DNA of 64,000 nucleotides from Apostichopus japonicus (lineage: Eukaryota; Echinodermata; Holothuroidea; Aspidochirotida; Stichopodidae): positions 25,932,564 through 25,996,563 of the forward strand of contig NC_092571.1 in the NCBI RefSeq assembly GCF_037975245.1, given 5' to 3'. Position numbers and translations under genes: made by a program. The first letter of the stretch is position 1, and every line of letters begins with the position of its first letter. Under the pieces are notes generated by a model. That model ran no database searches. It worked only from the letters and a program-made list of their open reading frames with translations, and was not told where the DNA came from. Below, piece after piece: positions 37,361-50,500 of this stretch.

Positions 37361-39864
37361 CGCACTGTAGTAGCTGTAGAGGGAGACTCTCTTTTGCACT
37401 GGGTGGTTCGAGCCCCGGTGATGACGTCTTTTGTCGATCTTTTACAACTCTCGCTTGCATTAGGAGCCTTAACTATTAAATAATCAGCTAATATCTCAGC
37501 CGATACAGTGGCCGGACGGCTTGGCGCACTGTAATAGCTGTAGAGGGAGACTCTCTTTTGCACTGGGTGGTTCGAGCCCCGGTGATGACGTCTTTTGTCG
37601 ATCTTTTACAACTCTCGCTTGCATTAGGAGCCTTAACTATTAAATAATCAGCTAATATCTCAGCCGATGCAGTGGCCGGACGGCTTGGCGCACTGTAATA
37701 GCTGTAGAGCGAGACTCTCTTTTGCACTGGGTGGTTCGAACCCCGGTGATGACGTCTTTTGCCGATCTTTAACAACTCTCGCTTGCATTAGGAGCCTTAA
37801 CTATTAAATAATCAGCTAATATCTCAGCCGATGCAGTGGCCGGACGGCTTGGCGCACTGTAATAGCTGTAGAGCGAGACTCTCTTTTGCACTGGGTGGTT
37901 CGAGCCCCGGTGATGACGTCTTTTGCCGATCTTTTACAACTCTCGCTTGCATTAGGAGCCTTAACTATTAAATAATCAGCTAATATCTCAGCCGACACAG
38001 TGGCCGGACGGCTTGGCGCACTGTAATAGTTGTAGAGCGAGACTCTCTTTTGCACTCGGTGGTTCGAGCCCCGGTGATGACGTCTTTTGCCGATCTTTTA
38101 CAACTCTCGCTTGCATTAGGAGCCTTAACTATTAAATAATCAGCTAACATCTCAGCCGATACAGTGGCCGGACGGCTTGGCGCACTGTAGTAGCTGTAGA
38201 GCGAGACTCTCTTTTGCACTGGGTGGTTCGAGCCCCGGTGATGACGTCTTTTGCCGATCTTTAACAACTCTCGCTTGCATTAGGAGCCTTAACTATTAAA
38301 TAATCAGCTAATATCTCAGCCGATACATTGGCCGGACGGCTTGGCGCACTGTAGTAGTTGTAGAGCGAGACTCTCTTTTGCACTCGGTGGTTCGAGCCCC
38401 GGTGATGACGTCTTTTGCCGATCTTTTACAACTCTCGCTTGCATTAGGAGCCTTAACTATTAAATAATCAGCTAATATCTCAGCCGATAGAGTGGCCGGA
38501 CGGCTTGGCGCACTGTAATAGCTGTAGAGCGAGACTCTCTTTTGCACTGGGTGGTTCGAGCCCCGGTGATGACGTCTTTTGCCGATCTTTTACAACTCTC
38601 GCTTGCATTAGGAGCCTTAACTATTAAATAATCAGCTAATATCTCAGCCGATGCAGTGGCCGGACGGCTTGGCGCACTGTAATAGCTGTAGAGGGAGACT
38701 CTCTTTTGCACTGGGTGGTTCGAGCCCCGGTGATGACGTCTTTTGCCGATCTTTTACAACTCTCGCTTGCATTAGGAGCCTTAACTATTAAATAATCAGC
38801 TAATATCTCAGCCGATGCAGTGGCCGGACGGCTTGGCGCGCTGTAATAGCTGTAGAGCGAGACTCTCGTTTGCACTGGGTGGTTCGAGCCCCGGTGATGA
38901 CGTCTTTTGCCGATCTTTTACAACTCTCGCTTGCATTAGGAGCCTTAACTATTAAATAATCAGCTAATATCTCAGCCGACACAGTGGCCGGACGGCTTGG
39001 CGCACTGTAATAGTTGTAGAGCGAGACTCTCTTTTGCACTCGGTGGTTCGAGCCCCGGTGATGACGTCTTTTGCCGATCTTTTACAACTCTCGCTTGCAT
39101 TAGGAGCCTTAACTATTAAATAATCAGCTAACATCTCAGCCGATACAGTGGCCGGACGGCTTGGCGCACTGTAGTAGCTGTAGAGCGAGACTCTCTTTTG
39201 CACTGGGTGGTTCGAGCCCCGGTGATGACGTCTTTTGCCGATCTTTAACAACTCTCGCTTGCATTAGGAGCCTTAACTATTAAATAATCAGCTAATATCT
39301 CAGCCGATACAGTGGCCGGACGGCTTGGCGCACTGTAATAGCTGTAGAGCGAGACTCTCTTTTGCACTGGGTGGTTCGAGCCCCGGTGATGACGTCTTTT
39401 GCCGATCTTTTACAACTCTCGCTTGCATTAGGAGCCTTAACTATTAAATAATCAGCTAATATCTCAGCCGACACAGTGGCCGGACCGCTTGGCGCACTGT
39501 AATAGCTGTAGAGCGAGACTCTCTTTTGCACTGGGTGGTTCGAGCCCCGGTGATGACGTCTTTTGCCGATCTTTTACAACTCTCGCTTGCATTGGCAGCC
39601 TTAACTATTAAATAATCAGCTAATATCTCAGCCGATGCAGTGGCCGGACGGCTTGGCGCACTGTAATAGCTGTAGAGCGAGACTCTCTTTTGCACTCGGT
39701 GGTTCGAGCCCCGGTGATGACGTCTTTTGCCGATCTTTTACAACTCTCGCTTGCATTAGGAGCCTTAACTATTAAATAATCAGCTAATATCTCAGCCGAT
39801 GCAGTGGCCGGACGGCTTGGCGCACTGTAGTAGCTGTAGAGCGAGACTCTCTTTTGCACTCGGT

Positions 39865-42800
39865 GGTTCGAGCCCCGGTGATGACGTCTTTTGCCGATCT
39901 TTTACAACTCTCGCTTGCATTAGGAGCCTTAACTATTAAATAATCAGCTAATATCTCAGCCGATACAGTGGCCGGACGGCTTGGCGCACTGTAGTAGCTG
40001 TAGAGCGAGACTCTCTTTTGCACTGGGTGGTTCGAGCCCCGGTGATGACGTCTTTTGCCGATCTTTTACAACTCTCGCTTGCATTAGGAGCCTTAACTAT
40101 TAAATAATCAGCTAATATCTCAGCCGACACAGTGGCCGGACGGCTTGGCGCACTGTAATAGCTGTAGAGGGAGACTCTCTTTTGCACTCGGTGGTTCGAG
40201 CCCCGGTGATGACGTCTTTTGCCGATCTTTTACAACTCTCGCTTGCATTAGGAGCCTTAACTATTAAATAATCAGCTAATATCTCAGCCGATACAGAGAC
40301 CGGACGGCTTGGCGCACTGTAATAGCTGTAGAGCGAGACTCTCTTTTGCACTGGGTGGTTCGAGCCCCGGTGATGACGTCTTTTGCCGATCTTTTACAAC
40401 TCTCGCTTGCATTAGGAGCCTTAACTATTAAATAATCAGCTAACATCTCAGCCGATACAGTGGCCGGACGGCTTGGCGCACTGTAGTAGCTGTCGAGCGA
40501 GACTCTCTTTTGCACTCGGTGGTTCGAGCCCCGGTGATGACGTCTTTTGCCGATCTTTTACAACTCTCGCTTGCATTAGGAGCCTTAACTATTAAATAAT
40601 CAGCTAATATCTCAGCCGATACAGTGGCCGGACGGCTTGGCGCACTGTAGTAGTTGTAGAGCGAGACTCTCTTTTGCACTCGGTGGTTCGAGCCCCGGTG
40701 ATGACGTCTTTTGCCGATCTTTTACAACTCTCGCTTGCATTAGGAGCCTTAACTATTAAATAATCAGCTAATATCTCAGCCGATAGAGTGGCCGGACGGC
40801 TTGGCGCACTGTAATAGCTGTAGAGCGAGACTCTCTTTTGCACTGGGTGGTTCGAGCCCCGGTGATGACGTCTTTTGCCGATCTTTTACAACTCTCGCTT
40901 GCATTAGGAGCCTTAACTATTAAATAATCAGCTAATATCTCAGCCGAAGCAGTGGCCGGACGGCTTGGCGCACTGTAATAGCTGTAGAGGGAGACTCTCT
41001 TTTGCACTGGGTGGTTCGAGGCCCGGTGATGACGTCTTTTGCCGATCTTTTACAACTCTCGCTTGCATTAGGAGCCTTAACTATTAAATAATCAGCTAAT
41101 ATCTCAGCCGATGCAGTGGCCGGACGGCTTGGCGCGCTGTAATAGCTGTAGAGCGAGACTCTCGTTTGCACTGGGTGGTTCGAGCCCCGGTGATGACGTC
41201 TTTTGCCGATCTTTTACAACTCTCGCTTGCATTAGGAGCCTTAACTATTAAATAATCAGCTAATATCTCAGCCGATTCAGTGGCCGGACGGCTTGGCGCG
41301 CTGTAATAGCTGTAGAGCGAGACTCTCTTTTGCACTGGGTGGTTCGAACCCCGGTGATGACGTCTTTTGCCGATCTTTAACAACTCTCGCTTGCATTAGG
41401 AGCCTTAACTATTAAATAATCAGCTAATATCTCAGCCGATGCAGTGGCCGGACGGCTTGGCGCACTGTAATAGCTGTAGAGAGAGACTCTCTTTTGCACT
41501 GGGTGGTTCGAACCCCGGTGATGACGTCTTTTGCCGATCTTTAACAACTCTCGCTTGCATTAGGAGCCTTAACTATTAAATAATCAGCTAATATCTCAAC
41601 CGATGCAGTGGCCGGACGGCTTGGCGCACTGTAATAGCTGTAGAGCGAGACTCTCTTTTGCACTGGGTGGTTCGAGCCCCGGTGATGACGTCTTTTGCCG
41701 ATCTTTTACAACTCTCGCTTGCATTGGCAGCCTTAACTATTAAATAATCAGCTAATATCTCAGCCGATGCAGTGGCCGGACGGCTTGGCGAACTGTAATA
41801 GCTGTAGAGCGAGACTCTCTTTTGCACTGGGCGGTTCGAGCCCCGGTGATGACGTCTTTTGCCGATCTTTTACAACTCTCGCTTGCATTAGGAGCCTTAA
41901 CTATTAAATAATCAGCTAATATCTCAGCCGATACAGTGGCCGGACGGCTTGGCGCACTGTAGTAGCTGTAGAGCGAGACTCTCTTTTGCACTGGGTGGTT
42001 CGAGCCCCGGTGATGACGTCTTTTGCCGATCTTTTACAACTCTCGCTTGCATTAGGAGCCTTAACTATTAAATAATCAGCTAATATCTCAGCCGACACAG
42101 TGGCCGGACGGCTTGGCGCACTGTAATAGCTGTAGAGGGAGACTCTCTTTTGCACTCGGTGGTTCGAGCCCCGGTGATGACGTCTTTTGCCGATCTTTTA
42201 CAACTCTCGCTTGCATTAGGAGCCTTAACTATTAAATAATCAGCTAATATCTCAGCCGATACAGAGACCGGACGGCTTGGCGCACTGTAATAGCTGTAGA
42301 GCGAGACTCTCTTTTGCACTGGGTGGTTCGAGCCCCGGTGATGACGTCTTTTGCCGATCTTTTACAACTCTCGCTTGCATTAGGAGCCTTAACTATTAAA
42401 TAATCAGCTAACATCTCAGCCGATACAGTGGCCGGACGGCTTGGCGCACTGTAGTAGCTGTCGAGCGAGACTCTCTTTTGCACTCGGTGGTTCGAGCCCC
42501 GGTGATGACGTCTTTTGCCGATCTTTTACAACTCTCGCTTGCATTAGGAGCCTTAACTATTAAATAATCAGCTAATATCTCAGCCGATACAGTGGCCGGA
42601 CGGCTTGGCGCACTGTAGTAGTTGTAGAGCGAGACTCTCTTTTGCACTCGGTGGTTCGAGCCCCGGTGATGACGTCTTTTGCCGATCTTTTACAACTCTC
42701 GCTTGCATTAGGAGCCTTAACTATTAAATAATCAGCTAATATCTCAGCCGATAGAGTGGCCGGACGGCTTGGCGCACTGTAATAGCTGTAGAGCGAGACT

Positions 42801-43800
42801 CTCTTTTGCACTGGGTGGTTCGAGCCCCGGTGATGACGTCTTTTGCCGATCTTTTACAACTCTCGCTTGCATTAGGAGCCTTAACTATTAAATAATCAGC
42901 TAATATCTCAGCCGAAGCAGTGGCCGGACGGCTTGGCGCACTGTAATAGCTGTAGAGGGAGACTCTCTTTTGCACTGGGTGGTTCGAGGCCCGGTGATGA
43001 CGTCTTTTGCCGATCTTTTACAACTCTCGCTTGCATTAGGAGCCTTAACTATTAAATAATCAGCTAATATCTCAGCCGATGCAGTGGCCGGACGGCTTGG
43101 CGCGCTGTAATAGCTGTAGAGCGAGACTCTCGTTTGCACTGGGTGGTTCGAGCCCCGGTGATGACGTCTTTTGCCGATCTTTTACAACTCTCGCTTGCAT
43201 TAGGAGCCTTAACTATTAAATAATCAGCTAATATCTCAGCCGATTCAGTGGCCGGACGGCTTGGCGCGCTGTAATAGCTGTAGAGCGAGACTCTCTTTTG
43301 CACTGGGTGGTTCGAACCCCGGTGATGACGTCTTTTGCCGATCTTTAACAACTCTCGCTTGCATTAGGAGCCTTAACTATTAAATAATCAGCTAATATCT
43401 CAGCCGATGCAGTGGCCGGACGGCTTGGCGCACTGTAATAGCTGTAGAGAGAGACTCTCTTTTGCACTGGGTGGTTCGAACCCCGGTGATGACGTCTTTT
43501 GCCGATCTTTAACAACTCTCGCTTGCATTAGGAGCCTTAACTATTAAATAATCAGCTAATATCTCAACCGATGCAGTGGCCGGACGGCTTGGCGCACTGT
43601 AATAGCTGTAGAGCGAGACTCTCTTTTGCACTGGGTGGTTCGAGCCCCGGTGATGACGTCTTTTGCCGATCTTTTACAACTCTCGCTTGCATTGGCAGCC
43701 TTAACTATTAAATAATCAGCTAATATCTCAGCCGATGCAGTGGCCGGACGGCTTGGCGAACTGTAATAGCTGTAGAGCGAGACTCTCTTTTGCACTGGGC
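39865..43800 (+). repeat. Array B 12-unit tandem duplication (1968 bp period)
   Basis: Two adjacent 1968 bp blocks, about 39865-41832 and 41833-43800, carry the same order of private marks: CAGAGACCGG, TGTCGAGCGAG, GTAGTAGTTGTAG, CCGATAGAG, CCGAAGCAG, CGAGGCCCGG, CGATTCAG, GTAGAGAGAGAC and GGCGAACTG with GGGCGG. I saw almost no difference between them by eye, so this is a recent higher-order duplication. Confidence 0.85.
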
Positions 43801-44586
43801 GGTTCGAGCCCCGGTGATGACGTCTTTTGCCGATCTTTTACAACTCTCGCTTGCATTAGGAGCCTTAACTATTAAATAATCAGCTAATATCTCAGCCGAT
43901 GCAGTGGCCGGACGGCTTGGCGCACTGTAGTAGCTGTAGAGCGAGACTCTCTTTTGCACTCGGTGGTTCGAGCCCCGGTGATGACGTCTTTTGCCGATCT
44001 TTTACAACTCTCGCTTGCATTAGGAGCCTTAACTATTAAATAATCAGCTAATATCTCAGCCGATACAGTGGCCGGACGGCTTGGCGCACTGTAGTAGCTG
44101 TAGAGCGAGACTCTCTTTTGCACTCGGTGGTTCGAGCCCCGGTGATGACGTCTTTTGCCGATCTTTTACAACTCTCGCTTGCATTAGGAGCCTTAACTAT
44201 TAAATAATCAGCTAATATCTCAGCCGACACAGTGGCCGGACGGCTTGGCGCACTGTAATAGCTGTAGAGGGAGACTCTCTTTTGCACTGGGTGGTTCGAG
44301 CCCCGGTGATGACGTCTTTTGCCGATCTTTTACAACTCTCGCTTGCATTAGGAGCCTTAACTATTAAATCATCAGCTAATATCTCAGCCGATACAGTGGC
44401 CGGACGGCTTGGCGCACTGTAATAGCTGTAGAGCGAGACTCTCTTTTGCACTGGGTGGTTCGAGCCCCGGTGATGACGTCTTTTGCCGATCTTTTACAAC
44501 TCTCGCTTGCATTAGGAGCCTTAACTATTAAATCATCAGCTAATATCTCAGCCGACACAGTGGCCGGACGGCTTGGCGCACTGTAA

Positions 44587-46851
44587 TAGCTGTAGAGCGA
44601 GACTCTCTTTTGCACTCGGTGGTTCGAGCCCCGGTGATGACGTCTTTTGCCGATCTTTTACAACTCTCGCTTGCATTAGGAGCCTTAACTATTAAATAAT
44701 CAGCTAACATCTCAGCCGACACAGTGGCCGGACGGCTTGTCGCACTGTAATAGCTGTAGAGCGAGACTCTCTTTTGCACTCGGTGGTTCGAGCCCCGGTG
44801 ATGACGTCTTTTGCCGATCTTTTACAACTCTCGCTTGCATTAGGAGCCTTAACTATTAAATAATCAGCTAACATCTCAGCCGATACAGTGGCCGGACGGC
44901 TTGGCGCACTGTAGTAGCTGTAGAGCGAGACTCTCTTTTGCACTCGGTGGTTCGAGCCCCGGTGATGACGTCTTTTGCCGATCTTTTACAACTCTCGCTT
45001 GCATTAGGAGCCTTAACTATTAAATAATCAGCTAACATCTCAGCCGATACAGTGGCCGGACGGCTTGGCGCACTGTAGTAGCTGTAGAGCGAGACTCTCT
45101 TTTGCACTCGGTGGTACGAGCCCCGGTGATGACGTCTTTTGCCGATCTTTTACAACTCTCGCTTGCATTAGGAGCCTTAACTATTAAGTAATCAGCTAAC
45201 ATCTCAGCCGACACAGTGGCCGGACGGCTTGGCGCACTGTAATAGCTGTAGAGCGAGACTCTCTTTTGCACTCGGTGGTTCGAGCCCCGGTGATGACGTC
45301 TTTTGCCGATCTTTTACAACTCTCGCTTGCATTAGGAGCCTTAACTATTAAATAATCAGCTAATATCTCAGCCGATACAGTGGCCGGACGGCTTGGCGCA
45401 CTGTAATAGCTGTAGAGCGAGACTCTCGTTTGCACTGGGTGGTTCGAGCCCCGGTGATGACGTCTTTTGCCGATCTTTTACAACTCTCGCTTGCATTAGG
45501 AGCCTTAACTATTAAATAATCAGCTAATATCTCAGCCGATGCAGTGGCCGGACGGCTTGGCGAACTGTAATAGCTGTAGAGCGAGACTCTCTTTTGCACT
45601 GGGCGGTTCGAGCCCCGGTGATGACGTCTTTTGCCGATCTTTTACAACTCTCGCTTGCATTAGGAGCCTTAACTATTAAATAATCAGCTAATATCTCAGC
45701 CGATGCAGTGGCCGGACGGCTTGGCGCACTGTAGTAGCTGTAGAGCGAGACTCTCTTTTGCACTCGGTGGTTCGAGCCCCGGTGATGACGTCTTTTGCCG
45801 ATCTTTTACAACTCTCGCTTGCATTAGGAGCCTTAACTATTAAATAATCAGCTAATATCTCAGCCGATACAGTGGCCGGACGGCTTGGCGCACTGTAGTA
45901 GCTGTAGAGCGAGACTCTCTTTTGCACTCGGTGGTTCGAGCCCCGGTGATGACGTCTTTTGCCGATCTTTTACAACTCTCGCTTGCATTAGGAGCCTTAA
46001 CTATTAAATAATCAGCTAACATCTCAGCCGACACAGTGGCCGGACGGCTTGTCGCACTGTAATAGCTGTAGAGCGAGACTCTCTTTTGCACTCGGTGGTT
46101 CGAGCCCCGGTGATGACGTCTTTTGCCGATCTTTTACAACTCTCGCTTGCATTAGGAGCCTTAACTATTAAATAATCAGCTAACATCTCAGCCGATACAG
46201 TGGCCGGACGGCTTGGCGCACTGTAGTAGCTGTAGAGCGAGACTCTCTTTTGCACTCGGTGGTTCGAGCCCCGGTGATGACGTCTTTTGCCGATCTTTTA
46301 CAACTCTCGCTTGCATTAGGAGCCTTAACTATTAAATAATCAGCTAACATCTCAGCCGATACAGTGGCCGGACGGCTTGGCGCACTGTAGTAGCTGTAGA
46401 GCGAGACTCTCTTTTGCACTCGGTGGTACGAGCCCCGGTGATGACGTCTTTTGCCGATCTTTTACAACTCTCGCTTGCATTAGGAGCCTTAACTATTAAG
46501 TAATCAGCTAACATCTCAGCCGACACAGTGGCCGGACGGCTTGGCGCACTGTAATAGCTGTAGAGCGAGACTCTCTTTTGCACTCGGTGGTTCGAGCCCC
46601 GGTGATGACGTCTTTTGCCGATCTTTTACAACTCTCGCTTGCATTAGGAGCCTTAACTATTAAATAATCAGCTAATATCTCAGCCGATACAGTGGCCGGA
46701 CGGCTTGGCGCACTGTAATAGCTGTAGAGCGAGACTCTCGTTTGCACTGGGTGGTTCGAGCCCCGGTGATGACGTCTTTTGCCGATCTTTTACAACTCTC
46801 GCTTGCATTAGGAGCCTTAACTATTAAATAATCAGCTAATATCTCAGCCGA
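44587..46851 (+). repeat. Array B 8-unit offset duplication with 11-unit patch
   Basis: About 44587-45539 matches 45899-46851 at 1312 bp (8 units), sharing the private GGCTTGTCGCACTG (about 44735 and 46047) and GGTACGAGCC. The intervening 45540-45898 instead matches about 43736-44094 at 1804 bp (11 units), sharing GGCGAACTG and GGGCGGTTCG. The switch between two offsets suggests nested unequal exchange. Confidence 0.75.
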
Positions 46852-47360
46852 CACAGTGGCCGGACGGCTTGGCGCACTGTAATAGCTGTAGAGCGAGACT
46901 CTCTTTTGCACTCGGTGGTTCGAGCCCCGGTGATGACGTCTTTTGCCGATCTTTTACAACTCTCGCTTGCATTAGGAGCCTTAACTATTAAATAATCAGC
47001 TAACATCTCAGCCGATACAGTGGCCGGACGGCTTGGCGCACTGTAGTAGCTGTAGAGCGAGACTCTCTTTTGCACTCGGTGGTTCGAGCCCCGGTGATGA
47101 CGTCTTTTGCCGATCTTTTACAACTCTCGCTTGCATTGGCAGCCTTAACTATTAAATAATCAGCTAACATCTCAGCCGATACAGTGGCCGGACGGCTTGG
47201 CGCACTGTAGTAGCTGTAGAGCGAGACTCTCTTTTGCACTCGGTGGTTCGAGCCCCGGTGATGACGTCTTTTGCCGATCTTTTACAACTCTCGCTTGCAT
47301 TAGCAGCCTTAACTATTAAATAATCAGCTAATATCTCAGCCGATACAGTGGCCGGACGGC

Positions 47361-47511
47361 TTGGCGCACTGTAGTAGCTGTAGAGGGAGACTCTCTTTTG
47401 CACTCGGTGGTTCGAGCCCCGGTGATGACGTCTTTTGTCGATCTTTTACATTAGGAGCCTTAACTATTAAATAATCAGCTAATATCTCAGCCGATACAGT
47501 GGCCGGACGGC
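47361..47511 (+). repeat. Shortened (151 bp) array B unit
   Basis: Thirteen bases are missing at the junction 47450/47451, where CTTTTACATTAGGAG replaces CTTTTAC + AACTCTCGCTTGC + ATTAGGAG. The paralogous unit near 30136-30299 is full length. The deletion therefore followed the superblock duplication and is a private landmark. Confidence 0.9.
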
Positions 47512-50500
47512 TTGGCGCACTGTAGTAGCTGTAGAGCGAGACTCTCTTTTGCACTGGGTGGTTCGAACCCCGGTGATGACGTCTTTTGCCGATCTTTTAC
47601 AACTCTCGCTTGCATTAGGAGCCTTAACTATTAAATAATCAGCTAATATCTCAGCCGATGCAGTGGCCGGACGGCTTGGCGCACTGTAATAGCTGTAGAG
47701 CGAGACTCTCTTTTGCACTGGGTGGTTCGAACCCCGGTGATGACGTCTTTTGCCGATCTTTTACAACTCTCGCTTGCATTAGGAGCCTTAACTATTAAAT
47801 AATCAGCTAATATCTCAGCCGATGCAGTGGCCGGACGGCTTGGCGCACTGTAATAGCTGTAGAGCGAGACTCTCTTTTGCACTGGGTGGTTCGAGCCCCG
47901 GTGATGACGTCTTTTGCCGATCTTTAACAACTCTCGCTTGCATTAGGAGCCTTAACTATTAAATAATCAGCTAACATCTCAGCCGATACAGTGGCCGGAC
48001 GGCTTGGCGCACTGTAGTAGCTGTAGAGCGAGACTCTCTTTTGCATTGGGTGGTTCGAACCCCGGTGATGACGTCTTTTGCCGATCTTTAACAACTCTCG
48101 CTTGCATTAGGAGCCTTAACTATTAAATAATCAGCTAATATCTCAGCCGATGCAGTAACCGGACGGCTTGGCGCACTGTTGTAGCTGTAGATCGAGACTC
48201 TCTTTTGCACTCGGTGGTTCGAGCCCCGGTGATGACGTCTTTTGCCGATCTTTTACAACTCTCGCTTGCATTAGGAGCCTTAACTATTAAATAATCAGCT
48301 AATATCTCAGCCGATGCAGTAACCGGACGGCTTGGCGCACTGTTGTAGCTGTAGATCGAGACTCTCTTTTGCACTCGGTGGTTCGAGCCCCGGTGATGAC
48401 GTCTTTTGCCGATCTTTTACAACTCTCGCTTGCATTAGGAGCCTTAACTATTAAATAATCAGCTAATATCTCAGCCGATACAGTGGCCGGACGGCTTGGC
48501 GCACTGTAGTAGCTGTAGAGCGAGACTCTCTTTTGCACTCGGTGGTTCGAGCCCCGGTGATGACGTCTTTTGCCGATCTTTTACAACTCTCGCTTGCATT
48601 AGGAGCCTTAACTATTAAATAATCAGCTAATATCTCAGCCGATGCAGTGGCCGGACGGCTTGGCGCACTGTAATAGCTGTAGAGCGAGACTCTCTTTTGC
48701 ACTGGGTGGTTCGAGCCCCGGTGATGACGTCTTTTGCCGATCTTTAACAACTCTCGCTTGAATTAGGAGCCTTAACTATTAAATAATCAGCTAACATCTC
48801 AGCCGATACAGTGGCCGGACGGCTTGGCGCACTGTAGTAGCTGTAGAGCGAGACTCTCTTTTGCACTGGGTGGTTCGAACCCCGGTGATGACGTCTTTTG
48901 CCGATCTTTAACAACTCTCGCTTGCATTAGGAGCCTTAACTATTAAATAATCAGCTAATATCTCAGCCGATGCAGTAACCGGACGGCTTGGCGCACTGTT
49001 GTAGCTGTAGATCGAGACTCTCTTTTGCACTCGGTGGTTCGAGCCCCGGTGATGACGTCTTTTGCCGATCTTTTACAACTCTCGCTTGCATTAGGAGCCT
49101 TAACTATTAAATAATCAGCTAATATCTCAGCCGATACAGTGGCCGGACGGCTTGGCGCACTGTAGTAGCTGTAGAGCGAGACTCTCTTTTGCACTCGGTG
49201 GTTCGAGCCCCGGTGATGACGTCTTTTGCCGATCTTTTACAACTCTCGCTTGCATTAGGAGCCTTAACTATTAAATAATCAGCTAATATCTCAGCCGACA
49301 CAGTGGCCGGACGGCTTGGCGCACTGTAATAGCTGTAGAGGGAGACTCTCTTTTGCACTCGGTGGTTCGAGCCCCGGTGATGACGTCTTTTGCCGATCTT
49401 TTACAACTCTCGCTTGCATTAGGAGCCTTAACTATTAAATAATCAGCTAATATCTCAGCCGACACAGTGGCCGGACGGCTTGGCGCACTGTAATAGCTGT
49501 AGAGCGAGACTCTCTTTTGCACTCGGTGGTTCGAGCCCCGGTGATGACGTCTTTTGCCGATCTTTTACAACTCTCGCTTGCATTAGGAGCCTTAACTATT
49601 AAATAATCAGCTAACATCTCAGCCGATACAGTGGCCGGACGGCTTGGCGCACTGTAGTAGCTGTAGAGCGAGACTCTCTTTTGCACTCGGTGGTTCGAGC
49701 CCCGGTGATGACGTCTTTTGCCGATCTTTTACAACTCTCGCTTGCATTAGGAGCCTTAACTATTAAATAATCAGCTAATATCTCAGCCGATACAGTGGCC
49801 GGACGGCTTGGCGCACGGTAGTAGTTGTAGAGCGAGACTCTCTTTTGCACTCGGTGGTTCGAGCCCCGGTGATGACGTCTTTTGCCGATCTTTTACAACT
49901 CTCGCTTGCATTAGGAGCCTTAACTATTAAAAAATCAGCTAATATCTCAGCCGATACAGTGGCCGGACGGCTTGGCGCACTGTAGTAGCTGTAGAGCGAG
50001 ACTCTCTTTTGCACTCGGTGGTTCGAGCCCCGGTGATGACGTCTTTTGCCGATCTTTTACAACTCTCGCTTGCATTAGGAGCCTTAACTATTAAATAATC
50101 AGCTAACATCTCAGCCGATACAGTGGCCGGACGGCTTGGCGCACTGTAGTAGCTGTAGAGCGAGACTCTCTTTTGCACTCGGTGGTTCGAGCCCCGGTGA
50201 TGACGTCTTTTGCCGATCTTTTACAACTCTCGCTTGCATTAGGAGCCTTAACTATTAAGTAATCAGCTAATATCTCAGCCGATACAGTGGCCGGACGGCT
50301 TGGCGCACTGTAATAGCTGTAGAGCGAGACTCTCTTTTGCACTCGGTGGTTCGAGCCCCGGTGATGACATCTTTTGCCGATCTTTTACAACTCTCGCTTG
50401 CATTAGGAGCCTTAACTATTAAATAATCAGCTAATATCTCAGCCGATACAGTGGCCGGACGGCTTGGCGCACTGTAATAGCTGTAGAGCGAGACTCTCTT

